Positions 36,701 through 43,963 of a stretch of 64,000 nucleotides of DNA are shown piece after piece. The position numbers and the translations under genes are program-made. This stretch comes from Legionella waltersii (GTDB lineage Bacteria > Pseudomonadota > Gammaproteobacteria > Legionellales > Legionellaceae), in the NCBI RefSeq assembly GCF_001468085.1, contig NZ_LNZB01000015.1, forward strand, positions 69,384-133,383, written 5' to 3'. The notes under the pieces were generated by a model. The model saw nothing but the letters and a program-made list of their open reading frames with translations, did no database searches and was not told the origin of the DNA. Position 1 is the first letter of the stretch, and every line of letters begins with the position of its first letter.

Positions 36701-38917
36701 ATGAGCATTATTATTGGTACAGGAGGTAATGACACACTTCAGGGAACGACAGGAAATGACATTATTGTTGCGAAAAGTGGTAATGACGTTATTAACAGCG
36801 GAGCGGGTAATGATTTAATTATCGGCGGTAAAGGGAATGATGTTATTAACGCAGGATCTGGAAGTGACGTGGTCCTGGCGGGTGCGGGTAACGATACGAT
36901 TATTTATAATGTAAAAGAGAATATAGGTTCTTTTGATTACATCAATGGTGAATCTGGTACAGATACTTTGTATCTTGGAATGGATTACGCCACGTATCAA
37001 TCAGCTTCCTTTCAAAGTGATTTGAACAGATGGTACCATTCTAAAGGATGCTCGTTCTTTTCGTTTAATACCTTCCAGCTGGTAACAAAGTCCGTCGAGT
37101 TAATTAATTTTTCTGCTTTTGCTTTGGATGATTTCTATACAAATAAACTCAACCAATTGGGCTTGATTGCTAGAGAAGATCAACCATTCGTTGTCGATGC
37201 AGCACATGGACTAAAGGTCAACGATTTTGATCTCGATGGGAATAGTTTCTCTGTTGTAGCGGGTAGTTTCACAACATCAGCAGGTAACTTTGTAACGGTT
37301 AACGCAGATGGTAGCTTTACCTATAGCACAACTAAAGATTATGCATCTGTAGATACTAATGGAAATGTGGTTAATGACTCGTTTTCTTATACAATTAAGG
37401 ATAATTATGGAGGCACTAACACAGGAAAAGTGACCTTATTTGTTAACCCAACAGCCGATACCCCTAGTTTAACAGTAGCTGATGTCGATGGAAGCGAAGC
37501 TCATTTGATTGATTTAAATGTAATAGCTCATCTTAACGATACTAGTGGTCGGGAGGTGTTATCTGGAAAAGTATCCGGGCTAACCGCTTCAGCTGCATTT
37601 GTTGATGACCAAGGAAATCCCATTGGAACCGATTTAGGTGATGGTACATGGAGCTTTACGCCTACAGAACTGGCTGAGTTGCATTTATTGACCAACGATT
37701 CTGCAACAACTGCCGCTTCAGAAGCAAACAGTAAAATTGAGGTGTACAATGCCGCGAGCTCAAAACTCGAAGCAGCACTTCAAAACGCAAGCGCCAAAAA
37801 CACTCTTTTAGCTGCAGCAAATGCTGATGTAGCAGCTAAACAGGCAGACCTCGATGCGATGACTCAAGCATTAGTGACAGCGCAATCCGATGCATCTGCA
37901 GCACAAATCAGCCTTGATGCCTTCAGTTCTTCACTAGCCAGTCTAGCTTCTGCAAAATCAGCCCTACTTGCTGAAAGAACAGCACTTGCTGCAGCGAGCG
38001 CTCCTGCAACAGCTCAACCAGCAGCTCCTACTGCAACAGCAACCGATGCTCAAGCAGTGAGTGGAACAGATGGATCAGTAGCGCAAACTGTTGCAAGCTT
38101 GGTAACTGCCACGGAGACTAAAGTAGCTTTAGACGCTACATTAGCCGGTGCTTTAGCTGGCACTACAGCAACCGCTTCTATAACCCCTGTAGTTGCTATT
38201 GCTGTAGCAGATGCTGCCGCAGTAGATTCGACTGATGCTACCAGAGCTGCTGTTTCTGTTTCCGCTGATAAAACCATGCTGGCTACTGCTGATGTTACGT
38301 TAGCTATCACAGCCACAGTGGATCAAACCATGCTGGCAACTTCTAGTGCAACGTCAGCCACCACAGCCACAGCGGATCAAACACTGGCAACTACCGCCAC
38401 TGCAGATGCAACTGCAACAGCATCATCAGGTGCTGGATCCACTCCAGCTTCAGCTCCATCAGTACCTGTGGATTCAGCCGCCACAGCAACTGCTAGGGTG
38501 CAAGAAATAGATGCTCAGGTCGCTTCTATCGATGCACAAAGGACTGATATTCTTGGGCAACAAGCATCTGCACAGCTATCAGCTGATACAGCTGCTCAAG
38601 CGGTAATTGACGCCCAAGCAGCGAAAACCTTAGCAGCACAACTTTTAGTAGACTCACAAACTGCACAAGCCACTGCAGCAACGGAAGCCAGCGCAGCTCA
38701 AACTGCAGTTGATGTTGCAAGAGAAGCTCAAGCAACGGCTTTAGCGGATGCACAAACCGCAGTTGCAGCAGCAATTCAAGCCGAAGCCTCTAATAATCTA
38801 ACCTTAACCATAGAAGTGAAAGCTACTGAGCCGTTCAATGGAGAGTTTGCAATAACAACAGACCATATGCACGTTGAAGTAAGCTCACAAATTACAATTG
38901 ATGGTATGTGGACCTAA
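36701..38917 (+). CDS. RTX / alanine-rich secreted protein with a split beta domain
   Basis: 738 residues, divergent from its likely exporter. Residues 6-70 are RTX nonapeptides (GGNDTLQGTTGND, GAGNDLIIGGKGND, GAGNDTI) that would bind calcium; in T1SS proteins these normally lie near the C-terminus. About 165-250 resembles a VCBS/cadherin-like domain (FVVDAAHGLKVNDFDLDGN, SFTYSTTKDYASV). A further beta domain begins near 250 (TADTPSLTVADVDGSE) and reaches GTWSFTPTELAELHLLTND at about 332. About 333-697 is Ala/Thr/Gln-rich and coiled-coil-like, with short internal repeats (DQTMLATSS type). The beta pattern then resumes with NNLTLTIEVKATEP to the end. No classical C-terminal T1SS signal is obvious. 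An adhesin or biofilm role is inferred. Confidence 0.7.
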   Translation: MSIIIGTGGNDTLQGTTGNDIIVAKSGNDVINSGAGNDLIIGGKGNDVINAGSGSDVVLAGAGNDTIIYNVKENIGSFDYINGESGTDTLYLGMDYATYQSASFQSDLNRWYHSKGCSFFSFNTFQLVTKSVELINFSAFALDDFYTNKLNQLGLIAREDQPFVVDAAHGLKVNDFDLDGNSFSVVAGSFTTSAGNFVTVNADGSFTYSTTKDYASVDTNGNVVNDSFSYTIKDNYGGTNTGKVTLFVNPTADTPSLTVADVDGSEAHLIDLNVIAHLNDTSGREVLSGKVSGLTASAAFVDDQGNPIGTDLGDGTWSFTPTELAELHLLTNDSATTAASEANSKIEVYNAASSKLEAALQNASAKNTLLAAANADVAAKQADLDAMTQALVTAQSDASAAQISLDAFSSSLASLASAKSALLAERTALAAASAPATAQPAAPTATATDAQAVSGTDGSVAQTVASLVTATETKVALDATLAGALAGTTATASITPVVAIAVADAAAVDSTDATRAAVSVSADKTMLATADVTLAITATVDQTMLATSSATSATTATADQTLATTATADATATASSGAGSTPASAPSVPVDSAATATARVQEIDAQVASIDAQRTDILGQQASAQLSADTAAQAVIDAQAAKTLAAQLLVDSQTAQATAATEASAAQTAVDVAREAQATALADAQTAVAAAIQAEASNNLTLTIEVKATEPFNGEFAITTDHMHVEVSSQITIDGMWT

Positions 38918-38924
38918 ACAAATA

Positions 38925-38954
38925 ACCCTAGCTGAAATCTATTTCAGCTAGGGT
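38925..38954. terminator. Bidirectional terminator
   Basis: A perfect 13-bp stem, ACCCTAGCTGAAA (38925-38937) with TTTCAGCTAGGGT (38942-38954), closes a 4-nt loop between the convergent RTX-like and MFS genes. Short AT-rich runs lie on both sides. Confidence 0.8.
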
Positions 38955-38956
38955 AT

Positions 38957-40180
38957 TCATTTTGTCAATGCGTGAATATCCCTGGGCAACACGTAAACGG
39001 TGAAAAATAATGCGATAACACTTAAACATGTTATGGTTATGGTCATTGGCAATATGGAATTAGCGGATAAAAGACTGATAAAAAAACTGGTTAACATTGC
39101 AAACACCTGCTGCATTAATACAATCACGGAGGCGGCAACAGCCGAAATATCTTTGATGGGGCTTAGTGCGGCTGACCAATAATGTGGAGTTATCAACCCC
39201 ATAGAAAACATAGTTACACTCACTATTGATAAAATAACCATTAGATTTATTGGTTTGTACATCCCTAAAAGAAATAGTCCTAATGAAGCTAATCCGCACA
39301 AATAGACGCCTACACGAATAAATACAAGGTGACTTACTCTATTTCCAATGATCTCCGAGCTTATTAGTCCGAGGAGAATTCCAATCCCAGGGATCATTAA
39401 GTAATCACCGATTGTTTGAGCTGGTAATGAATAGGTGCTCATAAAGAAAAAGGGTGCCAATGTATTGAAGGCCGTGGGAATCGCATTGATAGCTCCGCCA
39501 ATTAAAGCACTTCCAAGAAATAATCGACAAGTGAACAATGAACGGCTTTCGCGAACTAGCTGTTTGATGGTGATAGTATCCCCACCTTTTTTAACCGATG
39601 TTTCAGGCAAAATGAAATAGGCAAGAGCTAATACAATGACTGAAGCTATGCAATAAACGCCTACTGTACAGCGCCAACCTAAGTATTTTAGTAAATATCC
39701 GCTTGCCAATGGAGCTACTATTGCCGTTACCCACATAACTATACTGACAGCACCGAAGATCCTTGAGTGAGATTCAGGTGGAAAGGAATCCTTTATCATT
39801 GCGTTGCTTAAACTCAGAAGTCCTCCAGCAGCAAAAGCCTCCAGAAATAGAGCAAAGTACAATCCCAGGCGCGACCTTGCAGCCATCCAAAATAGCAGAC
39901 CTAATACTGCAATGACTAAACTCACTATGTAGATTCGACGTCTGCCATAGATCTCTGCGTTAAAACTAATAATGAACTGTGAAACAATAATCCCACCTAG
40001 ATAAACGGGTATAAGTAATTGCATGTTAGGAGTAGACACATGAAGATCTAATCCAATAAAGGGTAAAAGTGGCAAACTTCCAATTGCAATGAGTTGGACA
40101 AATGCACTAGCGGCTAAAATCACAGACAGTATGCCTATGGATAATGGGTTCGTTTTAACAGGTGTAGTTTCAGTATTCAT
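38957..40180 (-). CDS. MFS multidrug-type exporter, Bcr/CflA family
   Basis: 407 residues with about 12 predicted membrane helices. The loop 2-3 motif reads FNAEIYGRRRIYIVSL, and a second-half repeat is visible. The overall pattern fits Bcr/CflA proton-driven drug exporters. The substrate is unknown. It is divergent from an SDR gene 97 bp away and convergent with the RTX-like gene. Confidence 0.8.
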   Translation of the reverse strand: MNTETTPVKTNPLSIGILSVILAASAFVQLIAIGSLPLLPFIGLDLHVSTPNMQLLIPVYLGGIIVSQFIISFNAEIYGRRRIYIVSLVIAVLGLLFWMAARSRLGLYFALFLEAFAAGGLLSLSNAMIKDSFPPESHSRIFGAVSIVMWVTAIVAPLASGYLLKYLGWRCTVGVYCIASVIVLALAYFILPETSVKKGGDTITIKQLVRESRSLFTCRLFLGSALIGGAINAIPTAFNTLAPFFFMSTYSLPAQTIGDYLMIPGIGILLGLISSEIIGNRVSHLVFIRVGVYLCGLASLGLFLLGMYKPINLMVILSIVSVTMFSMGLITPHYWSAALSPIKDISAVAASVIVLMQQVFAMLTSFFISLLSANSILPMTITITCLSVIALFFTVYVLPRDIHALTK

Positions 40181-40277
40181 ATTTAGAATTCAAACACTTA
40201 TCGGATTCTAATGTCAATTAAAACAAGAGCAACTACACTTAAGAATAATAGTGGGAGTTATCAACTAAGGATTTCTC

Positions 40278-40994
40278 ATGAAAAAACGAACTGCTTTAAT
40301 CACTGGAGCAGAAAAGGGAATAGGTCTGGCTATCTCGAGACGACTCTCAAATCTTCACTATGATGTGATTGGTATTGACCTTGGTATTCAACCAAGAGAA
40401 TACCCAGGAAGGCTATATCAAACAAATCTTTCCAACTTACATGATGCAGAATCGTGTTTCTCAAGCATACTTAAAAATCATGAAATCGATATCCTAATCA
40501 ATAATGTTGGAATATCCATTGCTCAAAAGATTACGGAAATAGACTTTAATGATTTTGACAAGGTGTTCAACCTTAATGTAAAGATAGCTGCCCTTGCTGC
40601 TAAACTAATTGCGCCAGGAATGATTAAAAAAAATTGGGGTCGAATTGTTAATATTTCCAGCATTCGCGCCTTTGGTGGAAAAGACACTTCCACTTATGGT
40701 GCATCTAAAGCCGCACTCATTGGTTGCACCCTCAACTGGGCCGTTGAATTAGCGCCACATGGAATTACCGTAAACTGTGTAGCGCCCGGAGCAATAGACA
40801 CAGAGATGTTCCGCAAAAACTATCCCCAAGGCAGTCAATTAGAGACTGATTTCTTAAAACATATCCCTATGAGTCGAGTTGGTAATCAAGAAGATATCGC
40901 ATCAGCTGTAGAGTACTTAGCTTCAGAAAATGCTGGTTATATCACTGGTCAGGTATTAGTCATTGATGGTGGGTTAACGTTGATTTCAGTTTAG
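40278..40994 (+). CDS. SDR-family oxidoreductase (FabG-like)
   Basis: 238 residues. The cofactor motif is TGAEKGIG, the NNVG motif is LINNVGIS, the catalytic Ser lies in VNISSIRAFG and Tyr-Lys in STYGASKAAL; the C-terminal YITGQVLVIDGG is typical. Closest in style to 3-ketoacyl-ACP reductases and sugar/polyol dehydrogenases; substrate not known. It has AGG upstream of ATG and stands alone, with a terminator hairpin directly after its stop. Confidence 0.85.
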   Translation: MKKRTALITGAEKGIGLAISRRLSNLHYDVIGIDLGIQPREYPGRLYQTNLSNLHDAESCFSSILKNHEIDILINNVGISIAQKITEIDFNDFDKVFNLNVKIAALAAKLIAPGMIKKNWGRIVNISSIRAFGGKDTSTYGASKAALIGCTLNWAVELAPHGITVNCVAPGAIDTEMFRKNYPQGSQLETDFLKHIPMSRVGNQEDIASAVEYLASENAGYITGQVLVIDGGLTLISV

Positions 40995-41023
40995 CCCTCT
41001 GCTCACTGAAAGTAAGCAGAGGG
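40995..41023 (+). terminator. Terminator hairpin after the SDR gene
   Basis: CCCTCTGCT (40995-41003) pairs perfectly with AGCAGAGGG (41015-41023) around an 11-nt loop, just after the SDR stop and before the convergent lipoprotein gene. An AT-rich tail follows. Confidence 0.65.
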
Positions 41024-41036
41024 TACCATTAATTAT

Positions 41037-41432
41037 TTAGTACTCACTACCATTATCGGCTACTACGCGAGTATGACGCCCATAAATAACTAAAATCTTT
41101 TGTTTGTTTTTGAGTCTTAGGTCTTCTGATTGAACTACTGATATGATAGTACCCGTATTTAATTTAATAACATACTCCATGCCATGAGTCTGATTATAGC
41201 CACCATCCATCAAATTACTATCTGCTGAACCTTTTACACGTAAACTAGAATCACTGCTTTGACGATGTAAATTAACAGGGCGTTTAGAAATAATCACTCC
41301 CGGAATTACTTTTTTTACCTTACCAATTTCATTGGCATCGTACTCCCCAGGAGGAAGATCTTTGCTGCAACTCGCTATGGTGAGTCCAATTAATACAACA
41401 AGTATTGATTTAAATAGAGAATTTTTTTTCAT
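41037..41432 (-). CDS. Small outer-membrane lipoprotein, SlyB/PcpY-like
   Basis: 131 residues from the ATG at 41432, which has GGAGG at better spacing than the ATG two codons upstream. The signal peptide ends in a lipobox, LTIASC, giving a lipidated Cys at about residue 22. The mature part begins near GEYDANEIGKVKKVIPGVI, reminiscent of the 17-kDa/SlyB lipoproteins, but it lacks the glycine-zipper block usual in that family. It lies 68 bp beyond ubiA on the same strand. Function unknown; envelope integrity is the usual guess for relatives. Confidence 0.7.
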   Translation of the reverse strand: MKKNSLFKSILVVLIGLTIASCSKDLPPGEYDANEIGKVKKVIPGVIISKRPVNLHRQSSDSSLRVKGSADSNLMDGGYNQTHGMEYVIKLNTGTIISVVQSEDLRLKNKQKILVIYGRHTRVVADNGSEY

Positions 41433-41506
41433 AGTCATCTCCCTCCCAGAAGAATATCAGTTGGTTGCTGATTGTAACTTAACTTTTTTCATTTGTTTAG
41501 AGCTAA

Positions 41507-42352
41507 TTAATAGGAAGTCGCAACCGCACACCACATGAGTAATCCATAGTAGTTACTGATTAAAAATGCTCTAAAACACAGTGCGGGAATACGTTCTCTT
41601 ATAAGTTTCTGCTGATACACTAATACACCCAAGGCTAATAGCCAAAACACATAAAATAGAACATTTATACTGCGCATTAAACCCCATACCAACCATAAAG
41701 AATGAAAAGTAAGTTGTAAAAGCCCTATCACTAGTTTGTCGTAATTTGCAAAATAAATGGCCGTTGACTTAACACCAATTTTTAAATCATCCATTTTATC
41801 AGCCATGGCGTACATTGTGTCATAAGCTACAATCCATAAATAGTTGATCAGCATCATAAAGAGAACATCAAACTCATTCATATTCCCTGTTGCCGCAAAT
41901 ACCATAGGAATCCCCATTGAAAACGCAATACCGAGAATCATTTGTGGTGCCTGTAAAAATCGTTTACAAAATGGGTAGATAAAGCTGATGAATACTGAAA
42001 TTAATGCAAGATAAAAACAATTGAGTGGTAATTTTAGTAATAAAAGTGCCGATGCGGCCAAAAGAATGGTCAAAGCAAAAATGGCCTGAGATAAAGTTAA
42101 TTCACCGGAGGTTAATGGTCTATTTTTGGTACGCTCCACATGAAGATCGATGTGTCTATCCACAATGTCATTCAAAACACAGCCAGCAGAACGCATAAAA
42201 ACCGTGCCAAGAGTAAAAACAAGTAGCAAATCGAATTGTGGAATCCCCTTGCAGGCGACCCACAACGCCCATGCTGTAGGATACCACAATAAAAAAATAC
42301 CTATTGGCTTATCTAATCGCATTAATCGAGCATAGGCAGACCATGAAATCAT
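41507..42352 (-). CDS. ubiA: 4-hydroxybenzoate octaprenyltransferase
   Basis: 281 residues, seven to nine membrane helices. The two Asp-rich prenyl-diphosphate motifs are NDIVDRHIDLHVERTKNRPL and ADKMDDLKIGVKS. It attaches the polyprenyl tail to 4-hydroxybenzoate in ubiquinone synthesis. It overlaps the ubiC end by one base; the ubiC-ubiA pair is conserved. Confidence 0.96.
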   Translation of the reverse strand: MISWSAYARLMRLDKPIGIFLLWYPTAWALWVACKGIPQFDLLLVFTLGTVFMRSAGCVLNDIVDRHIDLHVERTKNRPLTSGELTLSQAIFALTILLAASALLLLKLPLNCFYLALISVFISFIYPFCKRFLQAPQMILGIAFSMGIPMVFAATGNMNEFDVLFMMLINYLWIVAYDTMYAMADKMDDLKIGVKSTAIYFANYDKLVIGLLQLTFHSLWLVWGLMRSINVLFYVFWLLALGVLVYQQKLIRERIPALCFRAFLISNYYGLLMWCAVATSY

Positions 42353-42879
42353 CAGACTCTCTCTAAATCGGGTAATAAAATCTCATACAAATAAAAGTGT
42401 TCTTTGTCATCCAATTGGTATTGGACTAACCTTAACCACAATGTGGCATTTATAAAAGGCAAATACTTCTTTACCCAGTGGTATTCAATATTGAATTCAC
42501 TAATTGAATAACACTGCTGTAAACCACGTTTAACCCTTTGTCCGTCAAAGATTAAATTGCGCATTGACTCGTTCTCTAATCGTCTAAAAAATTCAGGATC
42601 AATTTGGTAACATGATTGAGGTATTATTGTACGTGCATACCAATAATGATGTTCACATCCATTCATCAATATTTCTCTAAGAAAAATTGACTGGTCATCA
42701 ACATGAAGCATATGGCGCACAAACCAATCAACATCAGTCCATTGCTGATTAAGCACTTTCAACTCTACTTTCCCAATAATGGCTTGCAGCTTGTCCGTTA
42801 ATGACGTTGAACAAGATAACCACTCATTTAAGTTTGCTGGGTGGTTTGCACCTGTTGTATAGATTAATTGAGAATTCAT
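42352..42879 (-). CDS. ubiC: Chorismate pyruvate-lyase
   Basis: 175 residues. FLREILMNGCEHHYWYARTI and the product-site region around RLENESMRNLIF match UbiC, and the late Glu in YLYEILLPD is in place. It makes 4-hydroxybenzoate, the substrate of UbiA encoded next. Sequence identity to enterobacterial UbiC appears modest, but synteny with ubiA supports the name. Confidence 0.88.
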   Translation of the reverse strand: MNSQLIYTTGANHPANLNEWLSCSTSLTDKLQAIIGKVELKVLNQQWTDVDWFVRHMLHVDDQSIFLREILMNGCEHHYWYARTIIPQSCYQIDPEFFRRLENESMRNLIFDGQRVKRGLQQCYSISEFNIEYHWVKKYLPFINATLWLRLVQYQLDDKEHFYLYEILLPDLERV

Positions 42880-42940
42880 ACTTCATTTCAAATCGTATAA
42901 TTCTGTGTATGGTACAGAATTACCCACTTACGAACAATCC

Positions 42941-43405
42941 TTATGCTCTTTTTAGTCTGCCGAGTCGATTCAAGAGTAAAACCACCTTTTCATGAGTGAT
43001 CTGATTCTCCAAAACAAAGGTTCCATTGCTCATCGCATGCATAGGACTATTGGAAATGGTAATACATGTATTGGAGTCGACTCCTTTCCATTTTAAGCTC
43101 CAATTGCGATGCAAAAAGGTCCATTCATTAAGGATGCTCATCGAATTCTGCTTTTTATCTTTAGAAAGTAGGAGTCCATCTGACCACCCTTTCTTTGCCC
43201 TGATTGGTAACAAATACAGCGGATAACCCAATTGAATTGCCTGATGCTTCGAATATTGAACGGCATTGTAAATAGTATCTATTAAGACTTGTTGCTCATT
43301 GTTATCAAGAGTATTTCGATAAGCGGGAACTACCAACACCAGCAAAACCGAAATAATTGCCAATGCAACGACTAACTCCAGCAGGCTTAATCCCTTACAC
43401 CCCAT
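42941..43405 (-). CDS. fimT: Minor type IV pilin FimT (GspH-like)
   Basis: 154 residues. A very short leader MGCKG precedes the mature LSLLELVVALAIISVLLVL, with Glu5 of the mature protein in place; prepilin peptidase would cut after Gly5. Position +1 is Leu rather than the usual Phe or Met. A GspH-type C-terminal domain follows. The C-terminus ends in a basic NRLGRLKRA tail resembling the GRxR region of FimT proteins that bind DNA in natural transformation. It overlaps the holD-like gene by 11 bases. In L. pneumophila, fimT lies in the same neighbourhood (from memory). Confidence 0.8.
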   Translation of the reverse strand: MGCKGLSLLELVVALAIISVLLVLVVPAYRNTLDNNEQQVLIDTIYNAVQYSKHQAIQLGYPLYLLPIRAKKGWSDGLLLSKDKKQNSMSILNEWTFLHRNWSLKWKGVDSNTCITISNSPMHAMSNGTFVLENQITHEKVVLLLNRLGRLKRA

Positions 43406-43853
43406 TTTCTTTCAGCCTTGACCAAGCATTTTCTTTAAATTGAACAAGATCTGCGAATGCTTGCTTTTTCATTTTTGGAAAACTGATTAACGACTCTAAA
43501 TCAATGAATAATAAATTCTGATCTACAAATGGCTTTAATTTCTCTGACAATGAAGTGTTTGAATCAAAACATAACACTCCTAACAACATCCTATTTAGAT
43601 ATCCATCTACCACTAAAGAAAGTATCTGATCGTTGTAGGTTATGTGCTCTACCCTGTTTTCGTCTAAATCTACAAAAGACTCTATTTGTTTGAGTAGATA
43701 CTTGGATTTTGTATTACACTGAGATGGCATAATAACAAACATCTTTTCTATTTTAGAATCACATATTGGGCTCGTTTTAGATGGCTTAGCTCGATTAATC
43801 CAGGGTATAATCCCCATTTTATTGAGGTAGTAAAGACTTAAATTATCATACAT
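43395..43853 (-). CDS. DNA polymerase III psi subunit-like protein
   Basis: 152 residues. The N-terminus YYLNKMGIIPWINR resembles E. coli HolD (WQLQQLGITQWSLRR), and the late KKQAFADLVQFKENAW segment resembles the helix of HolD that ends the protein. The middle is a small alpha/beta domain. Psi links the clamp loader to chi and SSB. Similarity is weak and the call rests on the two end segments and on size. It overlaps fimT, so both are probably made from one transcript. Confidence 0.5.
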   Translation of the reverse strand: MYDNLSLYYLNKMGIIPWINRAKPSKTSPICDSKIEKMFVIMPSQCNTKSKYLLKQIESFVDLDENRVEHITYNDQILSLVVDGYLNRMLLGVLCFDSNTSLSEKLKPFVDQNLLFIDLESLISFPKMKKQAFADLVQFKENAWSRLKENGV

Positions 43854-43963
43854 TTCGTGAAATCGACATAAAAATTGAATACATAATACCCCATTGCAAC
43901 CCTATATGACCATAGCAATGAAACTAATTCCAGCTCCATAAATGGACCAAAAAATGCTCTGAA

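Noticed and set aside
38526-38774. Minus-strand open frame within the alanine-rich insert
   Set aside because: Leu/Gln-rich shadow caused by GCA/ACT-rich codons on the plus strand; no ribosome site.
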